Of a DNA stretch of 64,000 nt, positions 17,361 to 24,990 are shown one piece after another. Source of the stretch: Actibacterium sp. (GTDB lineage: Bacteria > Pseudomonadota > Alphaproteobacteria > Rhodobacterales > Rhodobacteraceae). Both the position numbers and the translations under genes were made by a program. The DNA lies in contig JADQCB010000004.1 of assembly GCA_016278325.1 (NCBI GenBank), positions 142,500 to 206,499 of the forward strand, read 5' to 3'. Below the pieces are notes generated by a model, which saw only the letters and a list, made by a program, of their open reading frames with translations, was not told where the DNA came from and did not search any database. Position 1 is the first letter of the stretch, and the number at the start of each line of letters is the position of its first letter.

Positions 17361-17426
17361 CGCGCGGGCCGGTCTGACAGTTCCCAATCCGAACTGAACT
17401 TGCTAAAGCCCGCGCGGCACCGCGCG
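17361..17426 (+). promoter_or_regulatory. Alternative RNA pairings forming a putative cysteine attenuator before cysS
   Basis: Segment 17361-17369 (CGCGCGGGC) can pair perfectly over 9 bp with 17408-17416 (GCCCGCGCG). Segment 17411-17416 (CGCGCG) can instead pair with 17421-17426 (CGCGCG) around loop GCAC, directly against the ribosome-binding site AAGGA at 17427-17431. The two pairings share 17411-17416 and exclude each other. A ribosome that finishes the leader would cover the first segment and favour the hairpin at the RBS; one stalled at the Cys codons would leave it free and favour the open RBS. No T-tract follows, so control would be translational. Confidence 0.5.
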
Positions 17427-17438
17427 AAGGACGGACGC

Positions 17439-18998
17439 ATGAGTGAACATCCAATCCGACTGAGGAATACAGCCTCCAAGAGTCGGGAACCTGAGCCGTT
17501 TGTGCCCTTGGACTGGCAGGACGACTCGATCCCCTCTGAGGAAAAAAAAGTGCGCATGTATGTCTGCGGCCCGACGGTCTATGACCGGGCGCATCTGGGC
17601 AATGCACGGCCGGTGGTGGTGTTCGACGTGCTGTTCCGGCTGCTGCGCCATGTCTATGGTCCCGATCACGTCACCTATGTGCGCAATTTCACCGACGTGG
17701 ACGACAAGATCATCAGGCGCGCCAAAGAAACCGGCCGCCCGATCGACCGGATCACCGCCGAGACGACGCAGTGGTTCCTGGATGACATGGGCGCACTGGG
17801 CGCGCTGGAGCCCACGCAGATGCCGCGCGCCACGGACTACATCGCGCAGATGATCGCGATGATCGAAGAACTGATCGCCGGCGGCCATGCCTACCCGGAG
17901 CAGGGGCATGTCCTGTTCGCGGTGGACAGCTGGAAAGAGCATTACGGCGAACTGTCGGGCCGCACGGTCGAGGACATGATCGCGGGCGCGCGGGTGGACC
18001 CGGCGCCCTACAAGCGCAACCCGATGGATTTCGTGCTGTGGAAGCCCTCGACCGCCGATCAGCCGGGCTGGGACAGTCCCTGGGGCCGCGGGCGGCCGGG
18101 CTGGCATATCGAGTGCTCGGCGATGGCCCGTGAATTGCTGGGCGAAACCTTCGACATTCACGGCGGCGGCAATGACCTGATGTTCCCGCATCACGAGAAC
18201 GAGATCGCGCAAAGCTGCTGCGCCAACCACACGGACCACATGGCCAATATCTGGCTGCATAACGAGATGTTGCAGGTCGAAGGGCGCAAGATGTCCAAGT
18301 CGCTGGGCAATTTCTTCACCGTGCGGGATTTGCTGGATCAGGGTGTGCCGGGCGAGGTGATCCGCTTCGTGATGCTGAGCACGCATTACCGCAAGCCGAT
18401 GGACTGGACGATCGACAAGGCCCGTCGTGTAAGGAAAATACTGGATTACCTTTACAGTTGCATTGGCGATATTGAAGTTCAGCCAGGGACTGTTCCATCC
18501 AAAGCGGTCGTTCAAGCTCTGGCAGATGATCTTAATACACATGAGGCAATAGCTGCACTTGATGGCGATGCCAAAGAGGCAAGAGCGGGTTCTCTGGAGG
18601 CCGCAATGCGTCTAAAGGCTTCCGCTAATCTATTTGGTATATTGGAGAAAACGGAAACAGAATGGCAAAGGATGAATAAAAATTCTCCGGATATCGTTAA
18701 AGACATTCTCAAAATTCGCAACGAGGCACGTAAACAAAAAAACTATGCTATCGCGGACGAAATAAGGGATACTCTTTCAGAAATTGGAGTGACGATTACT
18801 GACCGATCAGATGGTGGTTTCGATTGGAGGAATGACGCGACAAAGGTATTTGAATACTTCAACAATCTCACTGAAGAAGAAAAAAGAGAATTTTTAACAC
18901 GTCCCGATTACCAAGACTCCAAGGGGGTTTCAGTTGAAGAGATCGTCGATGCCTATAATTCGCGCTTTCTGCAGCCTCTATGGGAGCGCTTGAAATGA
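17439..18998 (+). CDS. cysS: Cysteinyl-tRNA synthetase, mosaic gene
   Basis: A 519-residue class I synthetase charging tRNA-Cys. The HIGH-type HLGN motif ([12 protein letters not shown]), KMSKS box ([11 protein letters not shown]) and zinc ligands ([30 protein letters not shown]) are intact. ATG 17439 has AAGGA 7 bases upstream. Codons up to about 18420 are GC-rich like the neighbours; from about 18425 to the stop the gene is strongly AT-rich (hand counts of 20/60 and 17/60 G+C on the 18661 and 18841 lines, against 36/60 on the 18121 line). The C-terminal domain still looks like CysS ([32 protein letters not shown]), so the product is probably active. A remnant of the original 3' end lies behind the stop. 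Confidence 0.93.
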   Translation: MSEHPIRLRNTASKSREPEPFVPLDWQDDSIPSEEKKVRMYVCGPTVYDRAHLGNARPVVVFDVLFRLLRHVYGPDHVTYVRNFTDVDDKIIRRAKETGRPIDRITAETTQWFLDDMGALGALEPTQMPRATDYIAQMIAMIEELIAGGHAYPEQGHVLFAVDSWKEHYGELSGRTVEDMIAGARVDPAPYKRNPMDFVLWKPSTADQPGWDSPWGRGRPGWHIECSAMARELLGETFDIHGGGNDLMFPHHENEIAQSCCANHTDHMANIWLHNEMLQVEGRKMSKSLGNFFTVRDLLDQGVPGEVIRFVMLSTHYRKPMDWTIDKARRVRKILDYLYSCIGDIEVQPGTVPSKAVVQALADDLNTHEAIAALDGDAKEARAGSLEAAMRLKASANLFGILEKTETEWQRMNKNSPDIVKDILKIRNEARKQKNYAIADEIRDTLSEIGVTITDRSDGGFDWRNDATKVFEYFNNLTEEEKREFLTRPDYQDSKGVSVEEIVDAYNSRFLQPLWERLK

Positions 18999-19008
18999 TA
19001 CATTTTTT
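18425..19008. other. Low-GC segment of foreign appearance replacing the 3' part of cysS
   Basis: Composition changes sharply near 18425 (after the codons for MDWTIDKAR) and returns to normal near 19009. The segment codes for a normal CysS anticodon-side domain, uses AT-ending codons throughout (AAA, GAA, AAT, ATA) and ends in TGA plus TACATTTTTT. This fits replacement by homologous or illegitimate recombination with cysS DNA from a lower-GC bacterium. Exact crossover points need an alignment with related genomes. Confidence 0.7.
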
Positions 19009-19044
19009 GCTCGCGACCCGGCCAAGCTGGAGGCGCTGAAATGA
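19009..19044 (+). pseudogene. cysS: Stranded native cysS 3' end
   Basis: Twelve codons read ARDPAKLEALK then TGA (19042-19044), in a different frame from the active cysS. DPAKLEALK-type endings are, from memory, typical of CysS in Rhodobacteraceae, and composition is GC-rich like the host. It lies immediately after the AT-rich block, so it looks like the original gene's tail left behind when the upstream part was replaced. The TGA overlaps an ATG at 19041, a coupling arrangement that would have served the next reading frame. Confidence 0.6.
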
Positions 19045-19184
19045 CCCTTCATCGCTGTGAGACAAAGGACAGCGCCCGGCCCGGGGCGGGTGCGAAAGCG
19101 CCCGCCCATGGGGCGGGGCGGGCGCTGCCCGGGCGTGCCGCCCGGGCGGGTGCCGGACCGACAGTGCGGAGGGTGCCGTCATGA
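19041..19184 (+). CDS. Small ORF bridging cysS remnant and cimA (doubtful gene)
   Basis: A 47-codon frame begins at ATG 19041, overlapping the stranded cysS stop (ATGA), and ends at TGA 19182-19184, overlapping the cimA ATG at 19181 (again ATGA). Double 4-base overlaps are the normal coupling signature in this genome. The predicted peptide (MTLHRCETKDSARPGAGAKA and an Ala/Gly/Arg-rich remainder) resembles no known family, and much of its length is dictated by GC-rich hairpins. It may be a decayed gene, a coupling ORF, or chance. Confidence 0.25.
   Translation: MTLHRCETKDSARPGAGAKAPAHGAGRALPGRAARAGAGPTVRRVPS
19084..19126 (+). promoter_or_regulatory. Overlapping GC-rich hairpins between cysS and cimA
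   Basis: Hairpin one: GGGCGGG-containing arm 19084-19093 pairs with 19098-19107 around a GAAA tetraloop (10 bp with one G-U). Hairpin two: AGCGCCCGCC (19097-19106) pairs perfectly with GGCGGGCGCT (19117-19126), plus one further pair. They share 19098-19107, so only one can form. No T-run follows. They could protect or terminate the cysS message, or modulate cimA expression. Confidence 0.4.
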
Positions 19185-20800
19185 CCCGCGAACGGCTCTA
19201 TCTCTACGATACGACGCTGCGCGACGGGCAGCAGACGCAGGGCGTTCAGTTCTCGACCGCCGACAAGCTGAAGATCGCCGAAACGCTGGACGCGCTAGGC
19301 GTGGATTACATTGAGGGCGGCTGGCCCGGCGCCAACCCGACCGACAGCGCCTTTTTCGACACGTCCCCCGAAACGCGCGCCACGATGACCGCCTTCGGCA
19401 TGACCAAGCGCGCCGGCCGCTCGGCCGAAAACGACGATGTGCTGGCCGCGGTGATGAACGCGGGCACGCCGGCGGTCTGTCTTGTCGGCAAGGCGAGCGA
19501 TTTCCACGTTACCCGCGCGTTGGGGATCGGCCTGGAGGAAAACCTCGACAATATCACGCGGTCGGTCGAGCACATGGTGGCGCAGGGCCGCGAGGCGCTG
19601 TTCGACGCCGAACATTTCTTTGACGGCTACAAGGCCAATCCCGATTACGCGCTGGACTGTCTCGGGGCCGCGCACAAGGCCGGCGCCCGTTGGATCGTGC
19701 TGTGCGACACCAATGGCGGCACGCTGCCCGACGAAGTCGGCCGGATCACCGCCGCCGTGATCGCCGCGGGCATTCCCGGTGCCCGGCTGGGTATCCACAC
19801 CCATAACGACACCGGCAATGCGGTGGCCGGATCGCTGGCGGCCGTCGATGCCGGGGCCCGCCAGATCCAGGGCACGCTGAACGGGCTGGGCGAGCGGTGC
19901 GGCAATGCCAGCCTGGTCACGCTGATACCGACGCTGCTGTTGAAAGAGCCTTATGCCAGCCGCTTCGAAACCGGGATCGGCACGGATGCGCTGGCCGGGA
20001 TCACCCGGGCCTCGCGCCTGCTGGACGACATCCTCAACCGGGTGCCGGTGAAATCGGCCCCTTATGTCGGCGCTGCGGCCTTCGCGCACAAGGCCGGCCT
20101 GCATGCAAGCGCCATCGTCAAGGATCCCACGACATACGAACATGTCGACCCGGCCCTGGTCGGGAATGCCCGCATCATCCCGATGTCGAACCAGGCCGGC
20201 CAGTCGAACCTGCGCCAGCGCCTTCTGGAGGCGGGCATCACCGTGGAACGCGACGACCCGCGCCTGGCCCGGATCCTTGACGATATCAAGACGCGCGAGG
20301 CGCAGGGCTATGCCTATGACACGGCGCAGGCCAGTTTCGAACTCGTGGCGCGGCGGGCGCTTGGGCAGGTGCCGCGCTTTTTCGACGTGAAGCGCTACAA
20401 GGTGACGGTCGAGCGGCGCAAGAACAAGCGCGACCGGATGGTCACCCTGTCCGAGGCCGTGGTGGTGGTCAAGATCCGCGGCGAGAAGAAGCTCAGCGTT
20501 TCCGAAAGCATGGACGCGCAGGGCAACGACCGCGGCCCGGTCAACGCGCTGGCCAAGGCGCTGGCCAAGGATCTGGGCCCTTATCAGGCAATCATCGACG
20601 ACATGCGGCTGGTCGATTTCAAGGTGCGCATCACCCAGGGCGGGACCGAGGCGGTGACCCGGGTCATCATCGACAGTGCCGATGGCAAGGGCCGGCGCTG
20701 GTCCACCGTGGGCGTGTCGCCGAACATCGTCGATGCCTCGTTCGAGGCGCTGCTCGATGCGATCACCTGGAAACTGATCCAGGACGGGGCGCAACCGTGA
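19181..20800 (+). CDS. cimA: Citramalate synthase
   Basis: A 539-residue DRE-TIM metallolyase condensing pyruvate and acetyl-CoA to (R)-citramalate, the entry to threonine-independent isoleucine synthesis. The N-terminal YDTTLRDGQQTQGVQFSTAD motif, the metal site THNDTGNAVAGSLAA and HKAGLHASAI are present. A C-terminal LeuA-type allosteric domain (about residues 400-535) would mediate isoleucine feedback. ATG at 19181 follows GGAGG by 7 bases. The next gene starts inside its stop (GTGA). Confidence 0.93.
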   Translation: MTRERLYLYDTTLRDGQQTQGVQFSTADKLKIAETLDALGVDYIEGGWPGANPTDSAFFDTSPETRATMTAFGMTKRAGRSAENDDVLAAVMNAGTPAVCLVGKASDFHVTRALGIGLEENLDNITRSVEHMVAQGREALFDAEHFFDGYKANPDYALDCLGAAHKAGARWIVLCDTNGGTLPDEVGRITAAVIAAGIPGARLGIHTHNDTGNAVAGSLAAVDAGARQIQGTLNGLGERCGNASLVTLIPTLLLKEPYASRFETGIGTDALAGITRASRLLDDILNRVPVKSAPYVGAAAFAHKAGLHASAIVKDPTTYEHVDPALVGNARIIPMSNQAGQSNLRQRLLEAGITVERDDPRLARILDDIKTREAQGYAYDTAQASFELVARRALGQVPRFFDVKRYKVTVERRKNKRDRMVTLSEAVVVVKIRGEKKLSVSESMDAQGNDRGPVNALAKALAKDLGPYQAIIDDMRLVDFKVRITQGGTEAVTRVIIDSADGKGRRWSTVGVSPNIVDASFEALLDAITWKLIQDGAQP

Positions 20801-21564
20801 GCATCCAGTCCTGTGCGGAGCTGGTGCAGCGCGGCGACCCGGATCGTTTTCGCGCCGCCATGGCCGCGCCACCCGCCGCGCGCGCCGTGCTGTTTCCGCT
20901 CTATGCTTTCAACCTGGAGGTTGCCCGCGCCCCCTGGGTCACGTCCGAACCGATGATCGCCGAGATGCGCTTGCAATGGTGGCGCGACGCGCTGGAAGAA
21001 ATCGGCCGGGGCGGGGCGGTGCGCCGGCATGAGGTGAGCGAACCTCTGGCGCAGGTGATCGACGCGGGCGATGCCAGGCGGCTCGATGCGCTGGTCGCCG
21101 CGCGGCGCCACGACTGTTACCGCGAGGCGTTCGCGGACGAAGCCCATTTCGATCTCTATATCGACGCGACCTCGGGCCACTTGATGTGGACGGCGGCGCG
21201 CGCCCTGGGCGCCGCCGGTGGCGAGGTGCCGATCCGAGATTTCGCCTGGGCCACGGGCGTGGCCAACTGGCTGGCCGCGGTGCCCGAGCTGGAAGCGCGG
21301 GGCCATGTTCCGCTGCTCGACGGTCGGCCCGAAGGCGTCGCGGCGCTGGCCGAGCGGGCATTGGCGCGGCTGCGATCGGCCCAGCGGGCCCGCGCAGAGG
21401 TGCCGAGCGAGGCATTTCCCGCGCTGTTGCCGGGCTGGCAGACCGAGACCGCGTTGAAAATCGCCCGCGCCGACCCGGCGGCCGTGGCCGAGGGCCGGAT
21501 GCGCCGATCGGAAGTCGCGCGGCGTGGCAGCCTTCTGTGGAAATCCGTCACCGGCCGGTGGTAG
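20797..21564 (+). CDS. Squalene/phytoene-synthase-like protein
   Basis: A 255-residue protein of the trans-isoprenyl diphosphate synthase fold (squalene/phytoene synthase, NDUFAF6-like branch). It starts at GTG 20797, overlapping the cimA stop. YAFNLEVARAPWVTSEPMIAEMR is in the position of the first Asp-rich region, but the DxxxD catalytic motifs of true phytoene synthases are not recognisable (IAEMRLQWWRDALEE stands instead). It is therefore probably non-synthetic. The mitochondrial relative NDUFAF6 helps assemble complex I, which is a possible role here (inference). Confidence 0.85.
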   Translation: MSIQSCAELVQRGDPDRFRAAMAAPPAARAVLFPLYAFNLEVARAPWVTSEPMIAEMRLQWWRDALEEIGRGGAVRRHEVSEPLAQVIDAGDARRLDALVAARRHDCYREAFADEAHFDLYIDATSGHLMWTAARALGAAGGEVPIRDFAWATGVANWLAAVPELEARGHVPLLDGRPEGVAALAERALARLRSAQRARAEVPSEAFPALLPGWQTETALKIARADPAAVAEGRMRRSEVARRGSLLWKSVTGRW

Positions 21565-21633
21565 GTCACGGCCTTCACCCTGCACGAATACCGACCGCCA
21601 GCTTATTGATCTTGCTGGAAGGTCCGGAAAAAA

Positions 21634-22857
21634 TCAGGCTTCGCGCGGGCGCAGCGCCAGCCAGATCAGCGCGCCGCCGGCCAGCGCCAGGAACGGAATC
21701 ATCGCCAGGTTGACCGCCGCCCAGCCTTCCTGCGGCGATCCGCCCGAGCAGTTCATCAGCCCGCCCGAGGCCAGCGAGGCGACGGTCACGCCGCCGAAAA
21801 CCAGCAGGTCGTTCATGCCCTGCACGCGGCCCCGCTCTTCGGGCGCGTGGGCGTCGGCCAGCATCGCGGTCGCGCCGATGAAGCCGAAGTTCCAGCCAAG
21901 CCCCAACAGGATCAGCGCCACGAAGAAGTTTTCCAGCGCGACGCCGGCCAGCCCCACGCCGCCGGCCGCGGCCAGGATCGTCAGCCCCAGCGCCACGATT
22001 CGTTCCGCCCCGAAGCGTGCGACAAGATGTCCGGTGAAGAAGGACGGCACGAACATCGCAAGCACATGCCCGGTGACCACGTCGGCGGCGTTCTCGGTGG
22101 CGAAACCGCAGCCGACCACCGCCAGCGGCGCCGATGTCATCATCAGGTTCATCAGCGCGTAGGAGACCAGCGCGCAGATGATCGCCACCGCGATCCGCGG
22201 CGTTCGGAGCAGTTCGAGCCGGCTGCGTCCCTTCGGTGCGTCGACATCCGGCGCGGGCGGCGGGGGAATGTCGATGAACAGGAACAGAAGCGCCCCGATC
22301 AGGTTGATGGCGATCACCACCAGGTAGGTGCCCAGGAACGGCACCACCATCGATTGCGCCGTGACCTTGACCAGTTGCGGCCCGATGATCGCCGAGGCAA
22401 GCCCGCCGGCCAGCACATAGGAGATCGCCTTCGGCCGGAAGCTGTCCGACGCGGTGTCGGCCGCGGCAAAGCGATAGAATCCCTGCGCTGACATGTAGAT
22501 GCCGGTCAGCAACGAGCCCAAAAGGAACAGCGGAAAGGATGCCAGCATCAGGCCGGCCGCACCGATCGCCGCACCGCTGGCGCCGCCGGCCGCGCCGATG
22601 AAAAAGCCGGTGCGCCGTCCGAACCGCTGCATCACCGCCGAGATCGGCGTTGCCGTCAGCATCGAGCCGAGCACGATCATCGAGATCGGCAGCGTCGCCC
22701 AGCAGGCGTTGCTGGCCAGCGATTGTCCCGCCAGCCCGCCGATGGTGAAGATCATCGGCATCTGCGCGCCGAGGAACGCCTGGGCCATGACGAGCACGGT
22801 GACATTGCGTCTGGCGCGGCGGTCGGGTGCGGACAGGGAAAGGCGTGTATCGCTCAT
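21634..22857 (-). CDS. MFS transporter
   Basis: A 407-residue major facilitator superfamily protein with twelve predicted helices. Features include the loop RFGRRTGFFIGAAGG after helix two and a second-half counterpart (GHLVARFGAERIVAL). MSDTRLSLSAPDRRARRN is cytosolic before helix one. ATG at 22857 is chosen; earlier codons in frame overlap the divergent glycosylase region and have no RBS. It is probably an exporter or sugar/drug permease; the substrate is not determinable. It stands alone between convergent and divergent neighbours. Confidence 0.88.
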   Translation of the reverse strand: MSDTRLSLSAPDRRARRNVTVLVMAQAFLGAQMPMIFTIGGLAGQSLASNACWATLPISMIVLGSMLTATPISAVMQRFGRRTGFFIGAAGGASGAAIGAAGLMLASFPLFLLGSLLTGIYMSAQGFYRFAAADTASDSFRPKAISYVLAGGLASAIIGPQLVKVTAQSMVVPFLGTYLVVIAINLIGALLFLFIDIPPPPAPDVDAPKGRSRLELLRTPRIAVAIICALVSYALMNLMMTSAPLAVVGCGFATENAADVVTGHVLAMFVPSFFTGHLVARFGAERIVALGLTILAAAGGVGLAGVALENFFVALILLGLGWNFGFIGATAMLADAHAPEERGRVQGMNDLLVFGGVTVASLASGGLMNCSGGSPQEGWAAVNLAMIPFLALAGGALIWLALRPREA

Positions 22858-23033
22858 GCGCACCGGATTAGCGTCCGAAGCCGGGGGAGTGAAGCGCGAT
22901 TTTTCCGGGCGCGCCGGATTCGCCGGATTGCCCGGGCGCGCCCTGTCCGCCGGGGCGGGCGCGACGCGGCTTGAATTCCGCGCCCATGCGGGCGAGGCTC
23001 CGGGCCGTGAAGGCGACAAGCGGGGGCGCGACA

Positions 23034-23663
23034 ATGGTCGGGCGGATCATCGAGACACCGGAATGCGTGGCCGAAGGCGCGGCCCACCTGGCCCGGGTCG
23101 AGCCGCGTTTCGCCCATGCACTGAGCCTGACCGGGCCGTTGCCGTTGCGCCGGCGAAGCGACGGGTTCGAGGCGCTGCTGGGTGCGATCGTCAGTCAACA
23201 GGTCTCGGTCGCCGCGGCGGATGCGATCTGGGGCCGGCTCAGGAACGCCCGCCTGACCGGCCCGCGCAAGATCCTCCGGGCCGACGAGGACGATCTGCGC
23301 GCCTGCGGCCTGAGCCGCCAGAAGATCCGCTATGCCAAGGCGCTGGCCGGGGCCGGCCTCGACTTTCGCGGGCTGCGTGACGCGCCGACCGAAGAGGTCG
23401 TGGCGCAATTGACCGAAGTCCCCGGCATCGGCCGCTGGACGGCCGAGATCTATGCGATGTTTTCGCTCGGCCGGGCCGATGTCTTCGCGCCGGGCGACCT
23501 GGCGTTGCAGGAATCCGCGCGCATCCTGTTCGGGCTCGACACCCGGCCGAGCGAAAAGGTGCTGCGCGAAATGGCCGTGGCCTGGTCGCCCTGGCGCGGC
23601 GTTGCGGCGCGTGCGCTTTGGGCCTACTACCGGGTGGCGAAGGACAGGGAAGGGATCAGATGA
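23034..23663 (+). CDS. DNA-3-methyladenine glycosylase II (AlkA-like HhH-GPD family)
   Basis: A 209-residue base-excision enzyme removing alkylated purines. The helix-hairpin-helix LTEVPGIGRWTAEIYAMFSL is followed by the catalytic Asp region DVFAPGDLALQ. QQVSVAAADAIWGRL matches the family's core. Start at ATG 23034 is provisional: an in-frame GTG at 23007 and ATG 22971 exist, but lie close to the divergent MFS gene. Lacking the N-terminal AlkA_N domain, it is of the shorter type. Its stop overlaps the next gene's ATG. Confidence 0.88.
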   Translation: MVGRIIETPECVAEGAAHLARVEPRFAHALSLTGPLPLRRRSDGFEALLGAIVSQQVSVAAADAIWGRLRNARLTGPRKILRADEDDLRACGLSRQKIRYAKALAGAGLDFRGLRDAPTEEVVAQLTEVPGIGRWTAEIYAMFSLGRADVFAPGDLALQESARILFGLDTRPSEKVLREMAVAWSPWRGVAARALWAYYRVAKDREGIR

Positions 23664-24328
23664 CACGGGTTTTGCAGGCCGGACGCAAGGGGCCGGTTTC
23701 GGGCGAGACGCGCTCGGTGGTGGTGTTCCTGCACGGCTACGGGGCCAACGGGGCCGATCTGCTGGGGTTGGCCGACCCGCTGGGCGAGCATCTGCCCGAC
23801 ACGCTGTTCGTGGCGCCCGACGCGCCCGAATCCTGTGCCGGCGCGCCGTTCGGATACCAGTGGTTCCCGGTCCCGTGGATCGACGGCTCCAGCGAGGAAG
23901 AGGCCGAGGCCGGCTTGCTGCGCGCGGCGGCGGATCTGGACGCCTTTCTCGACGCGCTGATGGTCGACGAGGATGTCATGCCCGAGCAGGTGTTCCTGTT
24001 CGGCTTCAGCCAGGGCACGATGATGGCCCTGCATGTCGCGCCGCGGCGCGAGGATGCGGTGGCCGGCATCGCGGCCTTCTCGGGGCGCTTGCTGCGCCCG
24101 GAAATGCTGGCCGACGAGGTGGTCAGCCGCCCGCCGGTGCTTTTGGTGCATGGCGATCAGGACGATGTCGTGCCGCCGGAATCGATGTCGGAGACCGCCG
24201 AGGCGCTGCAAGGCGCCGGCTGGAAGGATGTCTATGCCCATGTCATGAAGGGCACCGGCCACGGCATCGCGCCCGACGGGCTGTCGGTCGCCCTGGCCTT
24301 CATGCGCGACCGCCTGGGCGAAGCGTGA
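23660..24328 (+). CDS. Alpha/beta-hydrolase, phospholipase/carboxylesterase family
   Basis: A 222-residue esterase of the YpfH/acyl-protein-thioesterase type. The oxyanion-side motif is VVFLHGYGANGADLLGLA; nucleophile Ser lies in FGFSQGTMMAL; acid Asp in VHGDQDDVVPP; His in GTGHGIAPDG. The ATG overlaps the glycosylase stop (ATGA), so the two are co-transcribed, although a functional link is not obvious. The natural substrate is unknown. Confidence 0.9.
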   Translation: MTRVLQAGRKGPVSGETRSVVVFLHGYGANGADLLGLADPLGEHLPDTLFVAPDAPESCAGAPFGYQWFPVPWIDGSSEEEAEAGLLRAAADLDAFLDALMVDEDVMPEQVFLFGFSQGTMMALHVAPRREDAVAGIAAFSGRLLRPEMLADEVVSRPPVLLVHGDQDDVVPPESMSETAEALQGAGWKDVYAHVMKGTGHGIAPDGLSVALAFMRDRLGEA

Positions 24329-24335
24329 TCGTCGC

Positions 24336-24776
24336 TCAGGCGTCGTCGAACCAGAGCCGCGGTTCGGCCATTTCCAGCGAATTACCGGCCGGATCGCGGA
24401 AATAGATCGAGCGCGCCCCGTTGGGCCAGTGGAAATCCGCCTCGATCGGATGGCCGGCGGCCTCCAGCCGCGCGCGCCAGGCGGTCAGTTCGGCGGCGCT
24501 GGCGGAAAAACACAGATGGCCCGCGCCCTCGGCGCCATGCGGCGGCACCGGAAGATCGGGATTGTCGGTCGGGATCCGCGCCCTGGCCGGGTTGAAGATC
24601 AGCACGATCGTGCGCCCGGCGCGGAAGAACACATGCCGGTCGCCCAGCCGCGTCACCTTTTCCAGCCCGAGCACCGCGCCATAGAACGCCTCGGCCCGGT
24701 CCAGGTCATCGGCGTAAAGCGCGGCTTCCAGAACGGCGCCCGGTGCGGGCGGCGGAAATATTTCATCGTCGGTCAC
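24336..24776 (-). CDS. VOC-superfamily (glyoxalase-like) protein
   Basis: A 146-residue vicinal-oxygen-chelate protein with two beta-alpha-beta-beta-beta units. Metal-ligand candidates include Glu in the first strand (AVLEAALYADDLDRAEAFY), His in AGHLCFSASAAELTAW and Glu in GNSLEMAEPRLW. It is a cupin-like single-domain dioxygenase or lyase fold; no substrate can be inferred. It is convergent with the esterase, 7 bases apart. Confidence 0.87.
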   Translation of the reverse strand: MTDDEIFPPPAPGAVLEAALYADDLDRAEAFYGAVLGLEKVTRLGDRHVFFRAGRTIVLIFNPARARIPTDNPDLPVPPHGAEGAGHLCFSASAAELTAWRARLEAAGHPIEADFHWPNGARSIYFRDPAGNSLEMAEPRLWFDDA

Positions 24777-24892
24777 ATGACGAAGCTAACCGCGATGATT
24801 ACTTCTGTCACGGGGCGATGGCCTGTTTCATGCCGCTGTCATGCTCTCATGCCATGACCCGGGCATCGACACTGGATATTGCGGGACTTGTC

Positions 24893-24920
24893 AGGCGTAT
24901 CGCGGCATATATAGTTATCC
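24893..24920 (+). promoter_or_regulatory. Probable promoter of the HNH gene
   Basis: TTGTCA near 24889-24894 is followed, 16 bases later, by the AT-rich TATAGT-type hexamer around 24911-24916 in the sequence GCATATATAGTTATCC. It lies about 75 bases upstream of the HNH start codon. Confidence 0.45.
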
Positions 24921-24925
24921 TCATG

Positions 24926-24949
24926 CCGGGGCGGGTCGTCCCGCCCCGG
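24926..24949 (+). promoter_or_regulatory. Perfect 10-bp hairpin in the HNH gene 5' leader
   Basis: CCGGGGCGGG (24926-24935) and CCCGCCCCGG (24940-24949) form an unbroken stem with loop TCGT, about 10 bases after the predicted transcription start and 41 bases before the start codon. No T-run follows, so it is more likely an mRNA-stabilising or regulatory stem than a terminator. Confidence 0.5.
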
Positions 24950-24990
24950 GCCGGAGCGAGGCTGGAAGGGCAGAGGCGGAGTCACTGGCA

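Noticed and set aside
17530-17560. Run of eight A near the start of cysS as a possible frameshift site
   Set aside because: The frame stays open through it, and conserved CysS sequence ([10 protein letters not shown]) follows in frame, so no frameshift is needed.
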